Positions 55,369 to 64,000 of a DNA stretch of 64,000 nt are shown one piece after another. A program made the position numbers and the translations under genes. The DNA is taken from contig NC_053182.1 of NCBI RefSeq assembly GCF_905163445.1, forward strand, positions 8,928,001-8,992,000. Direction: 5' to 3'. A model generated the notes under the pieces. The model searched no databases. It saw only the letters and a program-made list of their open reading frames with translations, and was not told the DNA's origin. The stretch's first letter is position 1; each line of letters starts with the position of its first letter. This DNA comes from Pararge aegeria. Its lineage: Eukaryota > Arthropoda > Insecta > Lepidoptera > Nymphalidae.

Positions 55369-57411
55369 ATGGATCCTATATTAGAAAATGAAGGGGCAAT
55401 GTCAGACTCCTCTAGCAGCAAATATGGAAAATCAAGACGCAAAAAGAAAAAGAATCTAGATGAAGCGCAAAACGAGAGTCAAACCGTAGTAGGTGACAAG
55501 AAAAAATTCGTGGTTACTACATTATCTACTTCAGATGATCAAAATGTTCCGTCTGAACGGTTACCACAAAGTAACGTGCATACTATACACTTCGGAACAC
55601 GGGGTGTTGAATCACAACGGCCACATGTTAGATCGATCTTCAAGGATAAGCCAGCTGAAACATCCAGACCATCAAGTGCAGAGAGGGAGACATCAAATAA
55701 GAAGGAATATGAAACATTTCATGGAACGTCATCTAGTCCAAGGAGCTCTATTTTTGATATTTTTAGGATAAGAAGAAAAAGTGATTCAAAAAAACACCAG
55801 TCTCTCATACAAAATGTAAAAGGCGCGTTAGCTGGTACATCAAAAGAGTCTCCCGAAACATCTAAAGTTGAACAAAGTTCTTTGGACCCTAAAGAGTCTC
55901 ATAAAAAGTATTATTACACAGTAACGGGAGCTTCTTCTTCTCGAAAGACTAGCCCAATCACAAGGGTTATGGATATTTTTAGAAGTAAACCACATCCGCA
56001 ATCTGATCAAAGTGCAACTGACACAACGAAAAAGAAAAATGCAAAGCAAGTTCGTCGTTCATCTATAGGAACCACTTCTCCTACTTATCATAAGAATTCG
56101 TATGCTTCTCTAGATCCTGTACAGGCGAAACAGTTATTTAGAGAAGTTCGTGGGTTACCTAAATATGACCCATACTTATCTATTGTTCAAATATCTTTGG
56201 GTGGAAGAGATAAGACGAGGCTACTATTAAACTTTTTTAAATATCATAAATGTTATGAGATACTTCCTAAATCGGCTAAAGTTATTATATTTGATACTCA
56301 ATTTCCGGTTAGGAAAACTTTTCCTACACTCGTCTCACATGGTATTCGGTCTGCTCCGTTGTGGGACGCTACTAAAAAGTCACTAGTAGGAATGATCACT
56401 GTTACTGATTTTATTCGAATTTTGTTGCTTCACGAAAAAGAAAATTGGTCAATGGATGATTTTGAAAAACATACACTTCATAATTGGCGCAAAATCTTGC
56501 GACCAACAAGAAAACCTTTATGTAGTCTAAGCCCAGATCAGTCACTACATGATGCTATTAATTTACTAAGCAAAAATAGAGTTCATCGCCTTCTAATGAT
56601 TGATCCATTTACTGGAGATGTGTTATATATTTTGTCTCATAAAAGAATATTACGATTCTTGTTTGTGTATCTCAATGAATTTCCTGAATTAACATTTTTT
56701 CACAAAAATATGCTAGATTTAAATATAGGAACATATGATGACATAGTTTCTGTCACTGATGATACAACTATTCAAGAAGCTTTTCAGCTTTTATTAGAAA
56801 AAGATATTTCAGCTTTGCCTATTTTAGATGAAAATGGTGTTCTTATTAATGTATATGCTAAATATGAAGTACTCAATTTAGTAACTGAAAAATTATATTT
56901 AAATTTGTCCTTAACAATAGGTGAAGTAAGAAACAAAAAGAAAGACTGGGAAGAAAAGCTACAAAAATGTCTTTCAAGTATTACCTTATACGAGGCCTTA
57001 GAAATTATAGTGAGAACTGAAAGTCATCGACTACTACTAGTTAATAAGGATGATAAACTTGTTGGAATTGTTTCACTATCGGATATTTTAGTTTATCTTA
57101 ATAGAGTTATCCCTACTGAAAAAAAGATTTCATCTCTTCAAGAAATATTTCGCCCATTGGAAGTAAATAAAGTTCCTGAATCTTTAAAAGAAAGTGAAAA
57201 TGAGGTGATAACGATTACAGTCCCTAATATCCAAGCGCAAACTGTACCTGAGACTAACGAAGTGACGTGTGAATCAAATAGTTCTATCGAAAATAATATT
57301 GAAGAGACTATTACGAATAATGTGGAGACTGAAGTAGAAAAAGCTAGTCCTAAATCAGACAAGATTGAAATAGAAGAAGCAGAATTAGATGAAGTACCCC
57401 AATCTCAATGA
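55369..57411 (+). CDS. AMP-activated protein kinase gamma subunit, intronless paralogue (680 aa)
   Basis: AMPK gamma is the nucleotide-sensing regulatory subunit of the AMPK heterotrimer (SNF4Agamma in flies). Four CBS repeats are recognisable at about residues 292-355, 381-445, 455-515 and 533-590. Kept features include HKCYEILP, APLWD, TVTDF (Asp347), VHRLLMIDP (His406-Arg407), SHKRILRF, SHRLLLVN (His553-Arg554) and SLSD (Asp572). The Ser/Lys-rich N-terminus has two SP-linked DIFR blocks (SSIFDIFRIRRKS and TRVMDIFRSKP) like long SNF4Agamma isoforms. The C-terminus carries an extra acidic tail of about 80 residues. The 680-codon frame has no intron, whereas AMPK gamma genes usually have many, and the CBS region is clearly more diverged than canonical insect SNF4Agamma, so a retrogene is likely. 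Met at 55,369 is the first ATG of the frame. Confidence 0.93.
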   Translation: MDPILENEGAMSDSSSSKYGKSRRKKKKNLDEAQNESQTVVGDKKKFVVTTLSTSDDQNVPSERLPQSNVHTIHFGTRGVESQRPHVRSIFKDKPAETSRPSSAERETSNKKEYETFHGTSSSPRSSIFDIFRIRRKSDSKKHQSLIQNVKGALAGTSKESPETSKVEQSSLDPKESHKKYYYTVTGASSSRKTSPITRVMDIFRSKPHPQSDQSATDTTKKKNAKQVRRSSIGTTSPTYHKNSYASLDPVQAKQLFREVRGLPKYDPYLSIVQISLGGRDKTRLLLNFFKYHKCYEILPKSAKVIIFDTQFPVRKTFPTLVSHGIRSAPLWDATKKSLVGMITVTDFIRILLLHEKENWSMDDFEKHTLHNWRKILRPTRKPLCSLSPDQSLHDAINLLSKNRVHRLLMIDPFTGDVLYILSHKRILRFLFVYLNEFPELTFFHKNMLDLNIGTYDDIVSVTDDTTIQEAFQLLLEKDISALPILDENGVLINVYAKYEVLNLVTEKLYLNLSLTIGEVRNKKKDWEEKLQKCLSSITLYEALEIIVRTESHRLLLVNKDDKLVGIVSLSDILVYLNRVIPTEKKISSLQEIFRPLEVNKVPESLKESENEVITITVPNIQAQTVPETNEVTCESNSSIENNIEETITNNVETEVEKASPKSDKIEIEEAELDEVPQSQ

Positions 57412-57620
57412 AGTTAATATTTAAAAATGTAACCGTAGGATATTCCACAACAATTCCAAAGATATAAAATAGATAAAACTAGTGTATCTCAAGTATGCTT
57501 TCTGCTTTTAAATTATGATATAGTAAATTATACTAAATACTTAATTGTTAAAGTAGTGTCAACACCACGTGAATGCCTTATATTTATTATTTAATCCAAT
57601 ATAATATATCGCTGAAACTC

Positions 57621-57626
57621 AATAAA
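57621..57626 (+). terminator. Probable polyadenylation signal of the AMPK-gamma gene
   Basis: AATAAA 210 bases after the stop codon; a second one occurs near 57,905. Confidence 0.5.
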
Positions 57627-57649
57627 ATATTTTAGCAGTGTTGTTTGTT

Positions 57650-59940
57650 TTGAATATGACGCAGACGTAACGCAATTGCACTTAAAGCAAATTCCGTAAA
57701 ATATAAACATTTCATAAAATTATGGTAAAACTCTTGCAACAATGTGTTTAAATTTGAAAGACAAAGTTGTTTCCTCTGTCCGCTATTTTTGAACATTTGG
57801 TAACTTCGTAATTATTTAAATAGTTTGCAAGTTATCCAATTGAATTTCAAGTAATATTTTTTAAATAGTTTGTTGAATTGGATTTCTAGTTCGTTATATT
57901 TTTGAATAAAGAATTTTCATTCAATACTTTGTTGTAAGTTTTTTACAACTATGGTACATTTTTAGAAGTAGTCATATAATATAACTTTATACTTGTTTTC
58001 TTTTATTCTTAGTTTTATTTATTTATATTGGATTTTAAATATACTTTAAATTTTATTTTTATTGAAAATCTATATATATATATATAGTTTTATATATATT
58101 AAAGCCAAAAGTCACGTACTGACTGCCTGACTAATTCACGAGTTCACAAAATGTACTGCACGTATAAAGCTACAATTGGTAAGTAGGTAGAAAGTAGGTA
58201 GAATATGTCATCTAAGAACGGATATTTTGAGACTCTAAAGAAAAAAAACATCATATTTAGGTTAGTAAATTTAACGAAAATTCTTATATGAAAGTTTTTT
58301 TGGATATCATCTTAAAAAGTTGTTTACCACCCTAGGTGAACGAAATTAATAGACCTGATGTCTAATGTTACAGTAAATTTATAAAGTAGGTAAATAATTA
58401 AACTTTTGATAATTAAAAAATTTTGCAAATATAAATTTATATTTTCAAGATATTTTATTAAATAGTTAATAGGTAGTTTTCAAGAAACAATTTAAATTAT
58501 ATTTTATTAACAACCAATGTTCATGACACTGAGTTATCGATGCACCTCAGTCCTACATGGACTCGAACGATGCAAAGATAGCTCCCGGTGTCTTAGTCGT
58601 TTATCACTATGTGTTAAATCCTAAGAAAAAAATCCAACACTTACCCTAAAGCGAAAAAAATGGGTATGAATTTGTATAAGAGTCTCATTTTTGAAGTTAG
58701 AGATACCAAAATTAGCATTTACGTTATTAATTATATGATTTCAAATGCAATTAAATAAAGAACAGGATCCACGCAGCGAACCGAAAAAAGTACAACAGGT
58801 CAGAAGTGTAAAATAGGAAAATTGACGCAGAAGAAGACGAAAAACAAAGGATGACTTAAGGTAGGAAAATATATTTAATTTTTCATATGGGACCTTCAAC
58901 ATTCACTTTCAATAATAATCCGTAATCTTTTCACTCTTAAACTATTGAATTGATTTTAAGGAAATTTGGAATTTGCCGGTAGCTTAGCTTCCTTTCTGAA
59001 AAAGTCATAGGGCACACTATGAAACACGAAGTTGCAGGCATCCGATAAAATTTACGATTTTTTTAAAAATGCAAATGCCATTTTTGCAGTATTTTATAAA
59101 ACTTTGCTTTTATAAATTATATGTTTTGAATTTGAAAATGTATTTTTGTCTGTTTGTCTCATGATAACGAATGACCTGTCGAATTGAATTTAAGTTTTCA
59201 ACTTTGCCGAAAACCTGCTATAGATAGGCGTGAAATTAAGAGACATGCCGGGATCGCCTATCTTTGCATGTCTCTTAATTTTATGGGAAATAAACACTTT
59301 GATACGAGGGGTATTATACTAGTACGCCAATAAACAAGGGGTAAAGGATGCCTAATGATTCCGGTGATGCGTAGGGGAAAAAAGGTTTTACCGACTCTTA
59401 GAAGATGGCTACCGACGATAGGCGCCATCTAAAGTTAATCGGTGGTGCGTAATGTTTAGGTGAGTGATTAGGTCAACTCGTAAATTGACAATTGACACGA
59501 AAAACTCTGTTATTTTAAGAACCTTATATTCACATAAAAAATGAAAAAAATATGATAATACCAACACAAAATACTTTTCTTTTACTTCTTCTTGTCACAC
59601 CTTATGGCAAGAATCATAAGTCTTAAGTCTAAGTCTAAATCACAAGTTAGATTATATAAATTGCCGTAAAAATCGATTGGAGATAGAAAAATGCGTGCCT
59701 AGAAATCTCCTCTGAGTAGGTCTTACTTAATTAGGCATTGCCATCGTCGTTAGTGAAAATGGGCATAGGTATCGTTATTTTCTCGCATACATAAATAACG
59801 TCCAGCTTTTTTTACATTCATTCTCTTTTTGGTGGCTCTAGTTCAGACACAGAGTGTAAAGTCTACATGAACTCAGCGGGAACATGACCTATTTTCTTCT
59901 AGGAGTAATTAGACATGATTGGTTTTTACTCGGAATTTTT
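57650..59940. other. AT-rich spacer with one hairpin
   Basis: No gene recognised. A hairpin with 16-bp arms AAATTAAGAGACATGC (about 59,231-59,246) and GCATGTCTCTTAATTT (about 59,264-59,279) encloses CGGGATCGCCTATCTTT, whose CGCCTATCT also pairs with AGATAGGCG just before the left arm. Confidence 0.6.
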
Positions 59941-59946
59941 CTAATA

Positions 59947-60281
59947 CAAGTTAGCCCTTGACTGCAATTTCACCTGGCGGTAAGTGATGGTACGTCTGAC
60001 TTCTGAGATGGACGTCTTAGGAGGTATTGCAGTTAAGTATATTAAGCCCATACCCTTAATCGGCTTCTACACGACATCGTCCCGGAACGCTAAATCGCTA
60101 GGCGGCACGTTTTTGCCGTGAGGGTGCTAACCAATGCCGAAGCCTCCCACTTGATCAGACTAGAGAAAGTTCATAAATTATAAATTCCTGAATTGTTCCT
60201 GCTGGGGACGATCGCACGGACGGATCGTACCCGGGACCTCTCACTTAAAACCACAGCGCTCACCGCTGTGCCAGGGAGGTC
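59947..60281 (-). repeat. SINE family 5, best-preserved copy
   Basis: On the minus strand: GACCTCCCTGGCACAGCGGT (A-box region), then AGAGGTCCCGGGTACGATCC (B-box region), a body with GCCGCCTAGCGATTTAGCGT, and the end CAAGGGCTAACTTG. Confidence 0.8.
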
Positions 60282-61479
60282 ATTTAAAGAAGTCATTTAA
60301 GATAACTACAGATACAAATGCATAAGACACATAAAATATAATGTTTGTTAGAATAAACGCGAAAATATGTCAGCAAGGAATATCAAATTCATCGATTCAG
60401 TTAATCGTAGGAAATATGAAACGTATAGGAAATCGTGGGTTGAATGGGCAGGAAATCTATACTTATATGAATACTGTAACTGCGTAATCTGAACGTTTAT
60501 ATATTTTAAAAATTATAATGAAGCATTATCACTGAAATCGAGGCCAAACCGGCAAAAAAGCATACTGGAATGAAATATTAGTCTGTGACGATCATCGATA
60601 TGAATTGAATCGTCATCGCCATCGTCTTTGGTGATGATCTATGTAGGTGCATTTTCCTACAACTCTCCACATTTATTAGTGAAAGACTAGGTATTTCTGA
60701 ATATAGACGCAAACGAAGTCTTAGCCAATAGTAACTGAATAAATAAACATTTTAACAGTTTTAAAAACACAAAGGTATCAGTGTTATAGGTTCAATCAAC
60801 GAAGAACGGAAACACACGACCTTGTTGTAACAGGTCCTTATAGCTTAATAGCTTTGCTCCTAACAAATTGCACAAAAAAAGCTTGCGCGTGTTTTTTTAT
60901 TATTCTGCATTCCAACCTATTACAAATGTTCCAAAACATAAAAATTGACTGTTTTTAGGGATCCACGTTCAAAATAAAACATAAAATTGACTCGATTTTG
61001 AATAAATTAATATGCTCTTTGTATTTTCTCAGTTAACATGTCTTTATTAAATGCAATCACTTGATGATACTTGATAATACTTGATCACTTGATAACCAAC
61101 TTATAATAACTAAATAAAAAAATATATAGTTGGGTTGCAGGGTCATAATCCTGACATGAGTGTGGCCTTTATAAGCCCGGTGACCCCTGTGTGATGATGA
61201 AAGGTTATTTCATTTGAGGAATTTGTAAAATTTTTTGTGTAACTTATGTATAAAAAAACGATTCATCCAATGTTAATAATTCTTTAACATTAATTACATA
61301 TAAGTAAAAATAAAAAATAAAATAAAAACAATAAATGATAAAAAAATTACAGAGATTTCAGTCTACATAATGATACTTGCAAAGCAAGCCGGAAGAAAAA
61401 ACGATACCGCCACCGCTTCATAATATTATTGGTAATAAGTATTGGAAATTACTTTTTCCGGTATTTTTATAAATTTTCT

Positions 61480-61600
61480 GGGATAAAATTAGTTTTTTTC
61501 CATCATTTCAACTAACTGTATGCCAAAAATCAAGTTAATTGGTTGCTTAGTTAGGACATAAGAGGAGGGCACACAAACAAACATATTTAATGCGGGAAAG
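61480..61600 (+). repeat. RTE-like 3' tail fragment
   Basis: CAACTAACTGTATGCCAAAA, TCAAGTTAATTGGTTGCTTA and GCACACAAACAAACATA match, in opposite orientation, the fragment at 4435-4535. Confidence 0.55.
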
Positions 61601-62558
61601 AGCAAGATTTCTATATTTGCTGTTTCCCGCATTAAACAATCATACTTAGTACGATGCTAAGTAAGATTTTAATAATACTAGGTATATTGAAAATTCTGGT
61701 TTTAATTTATGTTAGGTTTACATCGTATGAAACACTCAGAATAACTGGTATTCACACTTGTCTGGTATTTTTTGTGATAGGCTTAACGACTTGGTTTTTT
61801 TCGAATTGCCTTACCAATTACGATCGAGTTTAAAATTGTTTATGATTCTTGATAATAACTCAAGAGACTCATTTTCAATAAGTTTATATGATCTTTGTGC
61901 GATTCCTAACCGTTTTTAACCCGACAGAGCCTTTAACCGACCATACCCTGTGATCCTTTGTAACATGGCACATACTTTACCAACAAGGCACTTGCACTTG
62001 TTAGAAAATAGAAATTACAGCACTTTACCTATGATAAACCCAGTGATTATATTAAATATCTCAACAAACCATAGTTTGTATACTCATTGATAGTGTATTG
62101 AAAATAGAATAATGGCCTCTATAGTATAGGACCTATGGCGGTGACGCGAGTTTGACAAGATAGATTGGCGGGAAAAAAAGTTAGGACGGATTTGAATAAA
62201 TTAATTGAGAAAAAGAGATTAAGTAAAGTATTGTGATAGAAAGTTAAAAATTGGGAATAGATGATTTGTAATGGAAACGATATACTAAACCAAATATTGT
62301 TGTGGCAGAACAAGAGTCGTATATAGTGGTGATGGAATTGAGATAAGTTGTTGTTGGTACTATGGTGTTACCTGATGTTGCATCAGATAAGTATATCTCT
62401 TATATCCTTTGGGTTATTTAGGTATCATATATGAAGCCCTAGTATTATTATTTTATACAGACAGTTTATGTAGCAGAGGTTGCTCTATACAAACAACTTG
62501 TTCCTGTCAACAAAAAGTCCTGATATCATAAGTGATAATAGTAGTTATGAGGCGTGCA

Positions 62559-62626
62559 CCCAAGGGGAGCGCTTGGAGAGCAGCCAAGGGGAGCGCTAGG
62601 AGAGCAGCCAAGGGGAGCGCTAGGAG
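62559..62626 (+). repeat. 24-bp minisatellite, 2.8 copies
   Basis: The unit CCAAGGGGAGCGCTAGGAGA plus GCAG repeats at 62,559, 62,583 and 62,607, nearly without change, followed by an AGAAGAAG run. It abuts the SINE family 5 fragment. Confidence 0.9.
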
Positions 62627-62642
62627 AAGAAGAAAGAAGAAG

Positions 62643-62762
62643 CGCCTCCCACCAGACCAGACCTAAAAAAATCAGAAAATTTAATTCTAAAAGTGTCTCT
62701 ACCGGCGATCGAACCTGGGATCTTCCAATTTAAACCGTACTTATCGCTGCGCCGGGGAGGTC
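62643..62762 (-). repeat. SINE family 5, head part
   Basis: GACCTCCCCGGCGCAGCGAT and CCCAGGTTCGATCGCCGG on the minus strand are the A- and B-box regions; the body is cut short at the minisatellite. Confidence 0.7.
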
Positions 62763-63439
62763 TTTGAAAGTCGTCAGTTTTATTATTCGTCACAAGCACT
62801 ACGTGAAAAACTGAAAACTAAATAAAAGATATCTACATATCGAGATTTGTGAGAAGCTACAGATGAAGGCCTTCTTTAAAAATCACCTAAAGGTACAATT
62901 TTCTATTGTGATTTTACAACGTTGTCGTGATCTTACGATCTTAACAAGATCACTTAAGCGTTCGTATTATACTCATACCTACTCACCATTGTGTATGCAC
63001 ACGAGTAGAGAAGCCGCTTTGTGACAATAAGTAAATATAACTCTGCCTTGCATGACAATACATTACTATACACTGTAGGCCTGTGCGATAGTGTCGTGTC
63101 GTAACACGAATAACTGAGTGAGAATAAGGAAAAAAAATGTCTTAATCATACCGAAGAACGCCTGAGGAATATATGAACCTTACTTAAACCATTTCTTTAA
63201 AATTATAACAATATAGTATTATGATCAAAACTTTTGTTTGGTTAAAAAAAACCCAATTTTTGGAATATCTGCAAATGAAGTTCCTTTTATATGATACTTC
63301 ATCTAACCCAGTTTAAAATTTCAAGGCTTTAGTTTTTGGCCCTTTTACAAAATCTTTGCTGGTCAGAGGAATGGTTATATTTTATATGTGGCACAATGGC
63401 ATAAACTTCTATCAAACCTAATTATTTAAAAAAAATTTT

Positions 63440-64000
63440 TGTTTAGTAGGAATAGGTTTCCGACTACGCGGTTGGCTACACACCCAGTTTAAGGTTTCTA
63501 CTAATTTTCAAATACAAAGGTTTGTGAAAATGAGTGCAAAGAATAAATCATCTATATAGGATTCTACTAGGCAACCAATTAGTCAGAATACGTTTCTGAC
63601 TAATTGGTTGCAAGCATAGAAAGTTAAAAAGGTTTGTCCAAATTAGTGGTAATAGTAAGTAATCAATGTAACATCTTAATACCAGGCAACCTATTAGTCA
63701 GAAAACATTTCTGACTACGCCGTTGCCTTCCATACGCCCTATATGTTCACAAGCTTAAAAGTTAAAAAGGTTTGCCCAAATAACTAGTGCTAATAATAAA
63801 AAATATATATTTATTTAAGAATACACTCTATGTCTTTTTAATGATAGCCGAGAAGCCTTATCCAAAAAGATTTGTCCTAATTGATAATAAATAATCTATG
63901 TAGAATTCTAACAGGCAATCAATTACGTGGAAAAACGTTTCCGAGTACGCATGCGACTTCGACACATCCCGTTCATTCTTCAAACGTTCGTTCTTGAAAG
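63440..64000. repeat. Degenerate tandem repeat with palindromic core, runs off the window
   Basis: Blocks resembling GGCAACCAATTAGTCAGAAT, TTTCTGACTACGCCGTTGCC and AAAGTTAAAAAGGTTTG recur about every 110-200 bases from 63,450 to the end of the window. One unit holds a perfect 18-bp inverted repeat (63,571-63,588 and 63,594-63,611). Confidence 0.65.

Noticed and set aside
62559..62626. CRISPR-like array
   Set aside because: The units are directly contiguous with no unique spacers, and the genome is an insect's.

Overview
The window reads as AT-rich insect nuclear DNA, most likely from a moth or butterfly (Lepidoptera). Three conserved animal genes are present. Two are split by GT-AG introns. 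The rest is filled with short retroposons whose tails and tRNA-like heads are of the kind common in lepidopteran genomes. The species cannot be told from the sequence alone.

Layout. (1) 0-6.2 kb, minus strand: a complete seven-exon Vps52 gene (664 aa), a subunit of the GARP/EARP endosome-to-Golgi tethering complexes. (2) 6.5-8.4 kb, minus strand: an intact gag-like ORF (444 aa, three zinc knuckles) of a non-LTR retrotransposon with no reverse transcriptase behind it. (3) 8.4-13.3 kb: transposon scraps and AT-rich spacer. (4) 13.35-36.15 kb, minus strand: the nuclear receptor gene Hr38 (NR4A family), four coding exons and 622 aa, with a 19.3-kb intron. Its promoter at 36.15-36.23 kb has a TATA box, an arthropod initiator and three cAMP-response elements spaced exactly 14 bp apart. 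More CRE sites, and one MEF2 consensus site, lie in the large intron and upstream. (5) 37-54 kb: repeats, a rearranged tandem duplication (40.7-43.55 kb) and unassigned spacer. (6) 55.37-57.41 kb, plus strand: an intronless 680-aa AMP-activated protein kinase gamma subunit, probably a retrogene. (7) 57.4-64 kb: spacer with SINEs, a 24-bp minisatellite and a degenerate palindromic repeat.

Mobile DNA. Two nearly identical non-autonomous hAT elements (18,644-20,050 and 37,086-38,486) have perfect 8-bp target duplications and sit on either side of the Hr38 promoter and first exon. At least five SINE-like families, fragments of non-LTR reverse transcriptases, RTE-like tails, Helitron-like ends and several long inverted repeats were also found.

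The three genes do not form a pathway. Regulatory content is concentrated at Hr38, whose NR4A relatives are activity- and cAMP-induced immediate-early genes, and the promoter fits that. I found no CRISPR array, operon, rRNA or convincing tRNA gene. Gene and exon calls were made by eye from reading frames, splice consensus and recalled family sequences; no database search was run.
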